Assembly: GCA_047614005.1 (NCBI GenBank)
Contig: JBLHIK010000014.1
Span: 1-19,607, forward strand
Length of the DNA stretch: 19,607 nt
Source: JBLHIK01 sp047614005
Lineage (GTDB): Bacteria > Patescibacteriota > Minisyncoccia > Phycocordibacterales > UBA1006
Reading direction: 5' to 3'
Notes under the pieces: generated by a model
The model's input: the letters and a program-made list of their open reading frames with translations, nothing else
Told to the model about the DNA's origin: nothing
Databases searched by the model: none
Translations under genes and position numbers: made by a program
In this document: positions 1 to 5,160 of the stretch, one piece after another
Position numbering within the stretch: the stretch's first letter is position 1
How the letters are laid out: each line of letters starts with the position of its first letter

Positions 1-435
1 GGATTTTTTCTCCGTAGATACATTATCTTTGCTACGTATCAAGCCAGGAGATTCAGGCGGCCAAGATGTAAATACTTCTGGATCAGGATATATTTGTTTT
101 GCTTTTTGAGCTGACGTCCATTTTTCTTTTTGTTTTATTAAGTATGCATTTACATCAGGCAATATCTCTTTTTCATATAGCTCATTTAGTCTTTTTTCAT
201 GATGAAAATAATAATCCCATTCTTTATCAGATAATGTTCCATAAGCTAATCTTTCAACAATATTCAGCTCTTCTTTTTCCTTCTTTTTAGGAAAATATTT
301 TTTAGTTTCTCTTGAATTTATTTTTGGCTTTCTTTCTTCTTTTTTCTCACCAGATTTAGGAACATCACCTGCGCGATGACTATTTGCTTCCTGTATTTCC
401 TTTAGAATTTCCAGTTGCTTATTTTCATCTTTCAT
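1..435 (-). CDS. Unknown protein, N-terminal part (runs off window)
   Basis: An open frame of 145 codons begins with ATG at 433-435 and continues without a stop to base 1, so the C-terminus is outside the window. The visible part is hydrophilic and rich in Lys and Glu (it starts MKDENKQLEILKEIQEAN), with no membrane segment or signal peptide. The first 60 residues look disordered or coiled and highly charged. A more ordered stretch with Trp, Tyr and Pro follows (for example LSDKEWDYYFHHEKR near residue 70). I do not recognise a family. The start is supported by a promoter whose -10 box ends 6 nt before this ATG, which would make the mRNA leaderless. Base composition is AT-rich like the other unknown genes here. 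The frame is clearly open and no competing frame is convincing, but it could still be a lineage-specific orphan. Confidence 0.7.
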   Translation of the reverse strand, partial: MKDENKQLEILKEIQEANSHRAGDVPKSGEKKEERKPKINSRETKKYFPKKKEKEELNIVERLAYGTLSDKEWDYYFHHEKRLNELYEKEILPDVNAYLIKQKEKWTSAQKAKQIYPDPEVFTSWPPESPGLIRSKDNVSTEKKS

Positions 436-441
436 AAGTAT

Positions 442-470
442 ATTATGACATTTTTAATAATAAAAAGCAA
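442..470 (-). promoter_or_regulatory. Promoter of the partial unknown gene, leaderless layout
   Basis: On the minus strand, TTGCTT (465-470) is separated by 17 nt from CATAAT (442-447), which is preceded by TGT to give an extended -10. Six bases separate the -10 from the ATG, so transcription would begin at or next to the start codon. No other strong signal lies in the 69-nt gap to the tRNA. Confidence 0.6.
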
Positions 471-504
471 TTTTTATATTAAATGATAGAACATCATTAC
501 ACAG

Positions 505-577
505 TCCAGCCTGTTGGACTTGAACCAACGACCACCGAGGTATAAGCTCGGCGCTCTACCAACTGAGCTAAGGCTGG
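505..577 (-). tRNA. tRNA-Ile, anticodon UAU (reads AUA)
   Basis: The minus strand folds into a complete cloverleaf. The 7-bp acceptor is CCAGCCT/AGGCTGG, then T8 and A9. The D stem is GCTC/GAGC with an AGTTGGTA loop. The anticodon stem is CCGAG/CTCGG, the variable region TGGTC, and the T stem GTTGG/CCAAC with loop TTCAAGT. The discriminator is A73, as in isoleucine tRNAs. The 7-nt anticodon loop is CTTATAC, so the anticodon is 5'-TAT-3' (complement at 542-544), which pairs with AUA. CCA is not encoded. Three more pairs flank the acceptor. No intron is present. Most bacteria read AUA with a CAU-anticodon tRNA whose C34 is converted to lysidine by TilS; a genomic UAU is uncommon. AUA is used freely in the neighbouring genes. 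Confidence 0.93.
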
Positions 578-616
578 ACTATATAATCATATTTGCAATT
601 ATAATATCATAAAAAG

Positions 617-1138
617 CTATGATTGCACATCATTTGAGGGTGTAAAATACCTCTTTTTCAATACGCGAAAACTTCTTTTTACCATATCATACATGACTGG
701 CAGTTCGAGATAATCAATACCTATCGCAACCCATGCTAACCAAGATGGTAGATGCCCACCCTGTCCACCAAATGAAGTGAGTATAAATTCATCAGTAATC
801 CAATATAAGTGAAGCCACTGTGTATTGAGAAATAAGAGCATGAGAAATGGTCTCCACCCAAAACCATGTAGTCTCATTTCCATAATATACAACACTGACC
901 CCATAACAAGAGCCGGTATTTCAGTATAATCAATTAGAATAATCACTTGCTTTAATACTCCTGATACCTGAAACAAACTCTCCCCTCCAAGCTTCACTAG
1001 AATAACATCAAAAAAAAGCCACAAGAGATGAACAAGCTGTAGTGCAAAAAGAAAAGTAGTAATAACAATACCTATTTCTCTGTATTTTTTATACCAAGAA
1101 GTAATACGTAGTCCTATTTTTTTTAGGAAAGATAACAT
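617..1138 (-). CDS. Four-helix membrane protein with internal duplication
   Basis: This 173-aa protein of unknown function has about four hydrophobic segments (residues about 22-48, 62-88, 96-119 and 131-153) and basic ends. The two halves align. Q34, H37, W40, GG51-52 and the motif IDYxEIP (69-75) in the first repeat match Q107, H110, W113, GG124-125 and IDYxELP (141-147) in the second, at an offset of 73 and then 72 residues. His, Trp, Asp and Glu conserved inside or next to membrane helices suggest a ligand, metal or proton role, but this is inference. The start lies 5 nt after the ftsH stop, so it is probably co-transcribed with ftsH; no terminator separates them. It could be an FtsH partner or substrate, or simply a neighbour. 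The stop is TAG. I do not recognise a named family. Confidence 0.8.
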   Translation of the reverse strand: MLSFLKKIGLRITSWYKKYREIGIVITTFLFALQLVHLLWLFFDVILVKLGGESLFQVSGVLKQVIILIDYTEIPALVMGSVLYIMEMRLHGFGWRPFLMLLFLNTQWLHLYWITDEFILTSFGGQGGHLPSWLAWVAIGIDYLELPVMYDMVKRSFRVLKKRYFTPSNDVQS

Positions 1139-1143
1139 AGATT

Positions 1144-3072
1144 TTATGCTTTTTTAAGTTTAATACCGTATTCAATGAGTATTTTCTCATATTCATCTTG
1201 CTCGAGAACCTCTTCCTCCATAAGTTTTTTGGAAATAGCATTGAGAATAACTCTATGTTCTGTAAGAACAGCACGCGCAGTATCGAGAGCATTATGCATA
1301 AGCTTTTTAACCTCACCATCAATAATCCGACTCATGTCTTCTGAGTATGATTTATTATCAACACCTCTCCCAAAGAGAGTCGTCCCTCCATCACTTTCAA
1401 GAGCGATAGGTCCAATGTGTTCACTCATACCCCATCGCGTCACCATCGCACGTGCAAGATTAGTAGAGACCTGAAGGTCATTCGAAGGACCTGTTGTAAT
1501 ATCACCAAACACCATCTCTTCTGCCACATATCCACCAAGGCTCATAGCAAGGTCGTCTATAAACTCTTTTTTAGATTGTAGCTTTCTCTCTTCGATAGGA
1601 AGCTTGAGGGTATATCCTCCTGCTCTTCCACGAGGAATAATAGATATTTTATGAACAGGATCAGCATATGGAAGCACACTCGCAACAAGAGCATGCCCTG
1701 CTTCATGATATGCAGTGATTTCTCTTTCTTTTTTAGTAAACATATGGCTTTGTCTCTCTGGACCTATCATCACCTTCTCTATTGATCTTAGGAGGTCGTC
1801 TTGCGTTACCTCTGTTCTATTCTTGCGTGCAGCAAGTATAGCACCTTCATTCATAAGAGAATATAAATCAGCACCAGAAAACCCAGGAGTACGAGTCGCC
1901 AAAAGAGTAAGATCTACATCTTTTGCAAGTGGTTTTTTTCGTGCGTGTATTTTCATAATAGCTTCTCTTCCTTCTCTGTCAGGTAGGTCTATCATCACCT
2001 TTCTATCAAAACGTCCAGGACGAAGAAGAGCTGGGTCAAGCACATCTTGTCTGTTAGTAGCTCCAATAATAATCACTTTTTCATTTGGCTCGAAACCATC
2101 CATTTCAACAAGTATCTGATTGAGTGTTTGTTCCCTCTCGTCATTTCCTCCACCTACTCCAGTACCACGAACACGTCCGACAGCATCTATCTCATCAATA
2201 AATATAATAGCAGGTGCTGTTTTCTTTGCCTGTTTAAAGAGATCTCTCACTCGAGATGCACCTACTCCCACAAACATCTCTACAAACTCAGAACCAGAGA
2301 GATGGTAAAAAGGTACACGTGCTTCTCCTGCTACAGCTCGCGCAAGAAGTGTTTTTCCTGTTCCTGATGGACCAGCAAGAAGAACTCCTTTAGGTATTTG
2401 AGCTCCAATATCTATAAACTTTTTAGGAAATTTCAAAAATTCTACAATCTCTTCGAGCTCATTTTTTGCTTCTTTTGCACCTGCAATATCTTTGAATGTT
2501 ACTCTGTTTTTATCATTTGGATTTGAAACACGTGCTTTTGATTGACCAAAAGAGAAAGCCTGCATACCACCTTTTGATTGTTTTGAAATAAACCAGAAAA
2601 AGATAAGTATGAACGCCACGGGAAGAAGTATAGGCAGTATACGGATAAATATAGCCCCAAAACTCTTATCATCTTTTATCTCTATTGAAACAAGAGAAAG
2701 AGATTCTGGTGTCACTCCATAGTTTGAAAGAGTTTCAGAGAGAGACGCTTCTCTCTCTTTTTTTGCAACCTGCTTTGACTCATCAAGAAGAGTGATACGT
2801 AACTCATCACCCATAACTACAATCTCTTTTACTTCACCTGCGATAACCTCACTTGCAACAGAAGACAATGAAACATCTTTTATATCTTCGCGGCTTTTTG
2901 AAATAAGACTACCAATAAATGATATTATGACAAAAAATATCACAATACTCACAATATGAGACATGAATTTAGGTTGTTTAGATTTCTTTTTTCGAGAATT
3001 ATTTTTTTTCATAGTACGATTTGTTTTAGTTTTGTTCTTCTTATTTTTTGTAAATTTTTTCGTATCTTTCAT
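1144..3072 (-). CDS. ftsH: ATP-dependent zinc metalloprotease FtsH
   Basis: FtsH is a membrane-anchored hexameric AAA+ protease that unfolds and degrades membrane and regulatory proteins. In the 642-aa product (numbers from the chosen Met) there is a Lys-rich cytosolic tail of about 35 residues, TM1 (about 40-57), an extracytoplasmic domain, and TM2 (about 145-163). The AAA domain has Walker A GPSGTGKT (234-241), pore motif FVGVGA (267-272), Walker B IIFIDEID (289-296) and a second region of homology NRQDVLDPALLRPGRFDR. The M41 peptidase has HEAGH (456-460) and a third zinc ligand in GPSNDL (D532). Walker A has Ser where Pro is usual; the essential Gly, Lys and Thr are kept. An ATG 9 nt upstream (3081) is possible, but the -10 box ends only 3 nt before that ATG and 7 nt before this one, so I chose 3072. 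Upstream is trmD, in the same direction. Confidence 0.96.
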   Translation of the reverse strand: MKDTKKFTKNKKNKTKTNRTMKKNNSRKKKSKQPKFMSHIVSIVIFFVIISFIGSLISKSREDIKDVSLSSVASEVIAGEVKEIVVMGDELRITLLDESKQVAKKEREASLSETLSNYGVTPESLSLVSIEIKDDKSFGAIFIRILPILLPVAFILIFFWFISKQSKGGMQAFSFGQSKARVSNPNDKNRVTFKDIAGAKEAKNELEEIVEFLKFPKKFIDIGAQIPKGVLLAGPSGTGKTLLARAVAGEARVPFYHLSGSEFVEMFVGVGASRVRDLFKQAKKTAPAIIFIDEIDAVGRVRGTGVGGGNDEREQTLNQILVEMDGFEPNEKVIIIGATNRQDVLDPALLRPGRFDRKVMIDLPDREGREAIMKIHARKKPLAKDVDLTLLATRTPGFSGADLYSLMNEGAILAARKNRTEVTQDDLLRSIEKVMIGPERQSHMFTKKEREITAYHEAGHALVASVLPYADPVHKISIIPRGRAGGYTLKLPIEERKLQSKKEFIDDLAMSLGGYVAEEMVFGDITTGPSNDLQVSTNLARAMVTRWGMSEHIGPIALESDGGTTLFGRGVDNKSYSEDMSRIIDGEVKKLMHNALDTARAVLTEHRVILNAISKKLMEEEVLEQDEYEKILIEYGIKLKKA

Positions 3073-3079
3073 ACATGGC

Positions 3080-3107
3080 ATTATACAGAGAAGGCTTTAT
3101 TATACAA
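3080..3107 (-). promoter_or_regulatory. ftsH promoter
   Basis: TTGTAT (3102-3107), a 16-nt spacer and a consensus TATAAT (3080-3085) precede the chosen ftsH ATG by 7 nt, predicting a leaderless mRNA. A second TATAAT-like hexamer overlaps the -35. The box overlaps the alternative ATG at 3081, which argues against that start. Confidence 0.65.
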
Positions 3108-3158
3108 GCAAGATTTTGTTCACATAAAAGTGGATTTTCTTTCTTCTCAAAGATAAAA

Positions 3159-3812
3159 TTACATATGATCTTTTCGCCATTGTTCTATATTTTTATGATT
3201 ACCAGAGAGCAATACTTCTGGAACGCTATGTGTTTTCTTCTCATGTGTAAAAGACTCTGGGCGTGTATACATAAGACGCGCTGCGTTTCGAGACTCTTCT
3301 AGCGATTCGCTGTTACCTAATACTCCAGGTACTTTTCGAGATACGGAATCTATTACTACCATGGCAGGTAATTCTCCTCCAGAAAGAACATAACTTCCTA
3401 TCGATAGCTCTTGTGCTTGAGTTATCTCTAGCACCCTACTATCTATGCCTTCATATCTTCCACAAATAAGAATAATATCAGTAAAGCTAGATGAGCACTC
3501 TTGAGATATTTGCTCGTCAAACATATCTCCTCTTGGAGCAAAAAGATATGTCTTTGTGTTGGTATTTTTATATCGAGAGATGCGTGACAGGGCTTTTTTA
3601 TAAGCAGATAAAATAGGTTCTGCTTTCATCACCATACCAGGACCACCTCCATATGGAATATCGTCTACATTTTTATGTTTATTTTTACTATAATCACGAG
3701 GATTATAGTAAAAAAGTTTTATTTTCTTATCATGAACTGCTCGTCCTACAATAGAACCCTTGCAGTATGATTCGAAGAGCTCAGGAAATATAGTAATAAT
3801 ATGAAATCTCAT
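3159..3812 (-). CDS. trmD: tRNA (guanine-N1)-methyltransferase TrmD
   Basis: TrmD methylates G37 of tRNAs with S-adenosylmethionine, which prevents +1 frameshifting. The 218-aa product has the SPOUT knot motifs: the start MRFHIITIFPELF, IPYGGGPGM, GRYEGIDSRV, SIGSYVLSGGELPAM and SVSRKVPGVLG, then YTRPESF and VPEVLLSGNHKNIEQW. It ends just after the position matching residue 206 of the 255-aa E. coli enzyme, so the last 50 or so residues are missing. The loop between PGVLG and YTRP is four residues shorter than in E. coli. The catalytic Asp169 of the E. coli enzyme has no Asp counterpart; Glu residues (SLEES) sit there instead. A longer frame starts 36 nt upstream, but the homology and the promoter fit the Met at 3812. 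A terminator separates it from khpA, so it is its own unit. Confidence 0.95.
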   Translation of the reverse strand: MRFHIITIFPELFESYCKGSIVGRAVHDKKIKLFYYNPRDYSKNKHKNVDDIPYGGGPGMVMKAEPILSAYKKALSRISRYKNTNTKTYLFAPRGDMFDEQISQECSSSFTDIILICGRYEGIDSRVLEITQAQELSIGSYVLSGGELPAMVVIDSVSRKVPGVLGNSESLEESRNAARLMYTRPESFTHEKKTHSVPEVLLSGNHKNIEQWRKDHM

Positions 3813-3818
3813 ATTCAC

Positions 3819-3827
3819 AGTATAGCA
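3819..3827 (-). promoter_or_regulatory. trmD extended -10 promoter
   Basis: TGC followed directly by TATACT (3819-3824) is an extended -10 element ending 6 nt before the trmD ATG. No good -35 is visible, as can happen with extended -10 promoters. It lies just downstream of the khpA terminator and predicts a leaderless trmD mRNA. Confidence 0.6.
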
Positions 3828-3836
3828 AAAATGAAT

Positions 3837-3864
3837 AAAAAAACGCACACCTTTATGGTGTGCG
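3837..3864 (-). terminator. Terminator after khpA
   Basis: Read on the minus strand, CGCACACC (complement 3857-3864) pairs perfectly with GGTGTGCG (complement 3844-3851) around a 5-nt loop, followed by seven T residues. It sits 23 nt after the khpA stop. Confidence 0.9.
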
Positions 3865-3887
3865 ATTTTTTATTCATACCTTTAATA

Positions 3888-4262
3888 TTATAGACCTTTA
3901 AGTTCATCCATTGCTTCATCAAGTGCTGCTGTAGGATCCGCAGATTGCGGAGCTTCCATAACAGGAGCTGACTCTACAGGAGATGATTCCACAGGAGTGT
4001 GAACGTGTTCACTTCCCTCTGGTTCTTCTATTTTGAGATTAACTCGTGAATTAAATTTCATTCCAATAACACGAAGAAGTGTTCGTACGGCTTTTGCTGT
4101 GTTACCAGATCGGCCAATCACCTTCCCCATATCTTCAGGATGCACATGAAGAGTAAGAAGTACTCCCATGTCATCTACTTTTCGGTCTACTTTTACACTT
4201 TCAGGATGATCTACGAGCGATGTAATAACATGCTCAAGAAAAATTTGATCTTGTTCTTGCAT
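3888..4262 (-). CDS. khpA: KH-domain RNA-binding protein KhpA-like
   Basis: This 124-aa protein has a single KH domain over residues about 1-80. The RNA-contacting GxxG loop lies in GKVIGRSGNTAKAVRTLL (about 44-61), and IGMKFNSRVNLKI follows. In Firmicutes such small KH proteins (KhpA/YlqC) bind many RNAs and partner with KhpB; the gene sits between rpsP and trmD in many bacteria, as here, which supports the call. After residue 85 there is an added tail of about 40 residues rich in Pro, Val, Glu and Ser (VESSPVESAPVMEAPQ), which is probably disordered; typical family members of about 75-80 aa lack it. It is bounded by the rpsP terminator upstream and its own terminator downstream, so it is a single-gene unit. 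Confidence 0.88.
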   Translation of the reverse strand: MQEQDQIFLEHVITSLVDHPESVKVDRKVDDMGVLLTLHVHPEDMGKVIGRSGNTAKAVRTLLRVIGMKFNSRVNLKIEEPEGSEHVHTPVESSPVESAPVMEAPQSADPTAALDEAMDELKGL

Positions 4263-4278
4263 AACAGAATCTATTGTT

Positions 4279-4284
4279 ATTATA
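4279..4284 (-). promoter_or_regulatory. Candidate -10 of khpA
   Basis: A consensus TATAAT on the minus strand lies 16 nt before the khpA ATG, in the gap after the rpsP terminator. The -35 is unclear (TTGCAT lies only 13 nt upstream). It predicts a leader of about 9 nt without a Shine-Dalgarno sequence. Confidence 0.4.
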
Positions 4285-4345
4285 TAGTAAATAAGAAATG
4301 CAAAACCGACATGTCTTGCATAAAGATTATAGCACTAGAGCAATA

Positions 4346-4378
4346 AAAAAAGAAGTATCTTCTTGATACTTCTTTTTT
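4346..4378 (-). terminator. Terminator after rpsP
   Basis: A perfect 14-bp stem, AAAAAAGAAGTATC with its complement, closes a 5-nt loop and is flanked by A and T runs, so it can act on both strands. The rpsP stop is 10 nt upstream. It separates rpsP from khpA. Confidence 0.9.
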
Positions 4379-4387
4379 AAATAATAT

Positions 4388-4918
4388 TTACTCTGCTGGA
4401 GTTTCTTCTTTTGTTTCTTCTTCAGCTGGAGCTTCTTCTTCTTTTTCTTCTTCAGCTGGAGCTTCTTCTTCTTTAACTTCTTCTTTTTCTTCAGCGGGAG
4501 TTTCTTCCACAGGAGCTTCTTCTGTAGACTCTTCCGCTGGAGCTTCTTCTACTGCTGGAGCTTTTGCTGCTTCAGCTTCTGCTTCCGCTTTAGCCTTAGC
4601 ATCTTCCTCTGCTTTTATCTCCTCTTCAGTAGGTTCTTTTACAATAGGAGTTTTCTTTGGTAGTACATTTATCTTTTTACCTTCTATAATTTCTTTAGTA
4701 ATAAGGAAATTATGAACAGTACCAGAAACTTGTGCACCAACTGAAATCCAGTGTTTAATACGGTCTGCATTAAGAGTCACCTCTCCACCTTTCGGCTCAT
4801 ATGAACCAAGTATTTCTATAAATCGTCCACTTTTAGGACCATTGCGAGAGTCACCTACAACCACACGAAAATGTGGGTGATTGCGTCGTCCTCCTCTTTG
4901 TAATCGTATCTTTAACAT
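4388..4918 (-). CDS. rpsP: 30S ribosomal protein bS16 with acidic C-terminal tail
   Basis: The first 80 or so residues are S16, an assembly protein of the small subunit: MLKIRLQRGGRRNHPHFRVV, then GDSRNGPKSGRFIEILGSYEP and KHWISVGAQVSGTVHNFL. After a KTPIVKEPTEEE linker comes a tail of about 85 residues built almost only of Glu, Ala, Pro, Thr and Lys, with repeats of EEAPAEE and EEKEEEAPAEE type. Total length is 176 aa, about twice the usual 80-90. The tail is probably disordered and strongly acidic. The frame extends 37 codons upstream, but S16 proteins begin at MLKIRL, so that Met (4916-4918) is chosen. Its promoter and an inverted repeat lie upstream, and it has its own terminator. Confidence 0.95.
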   Translation of the reverse strand: MLKIRLQRGGRRNHPHFRVVVGDSRNGPKSGRFIEILGSYEPKGGEVTLNADRIKHWISVGAQVSGTVHNFLITKEIIEGKKINVLPKKTPIVKEPTEEEIKAEEDAKAKAEAEAEAAKAPAVEEAPAEESTEEAPVEETPAEEKEEVKEEEAPAEEEKEEEAPAEEETKEETPAE

Positions 4919-4928
4919 AACGAGAGTC

Positions 4929-4957
4929 ATACTAACAGAAAGATATATAAATGGCAA
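4929..4957 (-). promoter_or_regulatory. rpsP promoter P1
   Basis: TTGCCA (4952-4957), a 17-nt spacer ending in TGT, and TAGTAT (4929-4934) form an extended -10 promoter. The ATG follows after 10 nt (GACTCTCGTT), giving a leader of about 3 nt. Confidence 0.5.
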
Positions 4958-4970
4958 GAAAAAACACAAG

Positions 4971-5003
4971 AGAATGCATTGACTTTTACACACCGTCAAT
5001 GCA
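4971..5003 (-). promoter_or_regulatory. Candidate rpsP promoter P2 overlapped by an inverted repeat
   Basis: On the minus strand TTGACG (4994-4999) and CATTCT (4971-4976) are 17 nt apart. A perfect 9-bp inverted repeat, TGCATTGAC (4975-4983) and GTCAATGCA (4995-5003), spans both hexamers with an 11-nt centre. It could be an operator or, as RNA, a leader hairpin. Function is inferred from position only. Confidence 0.35.
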
Positions 5004-5064
5004 ACCCAAGAATTAGAAACTTCTTTCACAATTACAAAAAAATATACTAACTGTATAAACTAGT

Positions 5065-5098
5065 AAAAACCTCCCATTCTTTTATAGGAGGTTTTTTT
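5065..5098 (+). terminator. Orphan terminator in the rpsP-rnr gap
   Basis: AAAAACCTCC and GGAGGTTTTT form a 10-bp stem with a 12-nt loop, followed by two more T residues on the plus strand. The genes on both sides point away from it, so it ends no visible gene. It could stop a short plus-strand transcript starting near 4920-5000 or act as an attenuator in a longer rpsP leader. Confidence 0.6.
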
Positions 5099-5145
5099 AT
5101 ATTTTATGCATTTATGCAATAATTTAATGCATATTTATCAAGATA

Positions 5146-5154
5146 TGTTAGAGT
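5146..5154 (+). promoter_or_regulatory. rnr extended -10 promoter
   Basis: TGT followed by TAGAGT (5149-5154) ends exactly 6 nt before the rnr ATG. No convincing -35 is seen. The layout matches the trmD and smc promoters and predicts a leaderless mRNA. Confidence 0.5.
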
Positions 5155-5160
5155 TCTTGT

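Noticed and set aside
99..290. Plus-strand frame of 63 codons inside the first 435 bases
   Set aside because: The minus-strand frame spans the whole region with a matching promoter; the plus frame is a shadow with a skewed Phe/Leu/His composition.
1089..1322. Minus-strand frame of 77 codons across the end of ftsH
   Set aside because: It overlaps both ftsH and the membrane protein gene in another frame, with no signals of its own.
4919..5029. N-terminal extension of S16 by 37 codons
   Set aside because: S16 proteins begin at MLKIRL; the extension contains the promoter and would place a hydrophobic stretch before a ribosomal protein.
5106..5142. Clustered ATGCA/TGCAT repeats before rnr, considered as an operator or replication-type repeat array
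   Set aside because: Only three short copies with irregular spacing in AT-rich sequence; likely chance.
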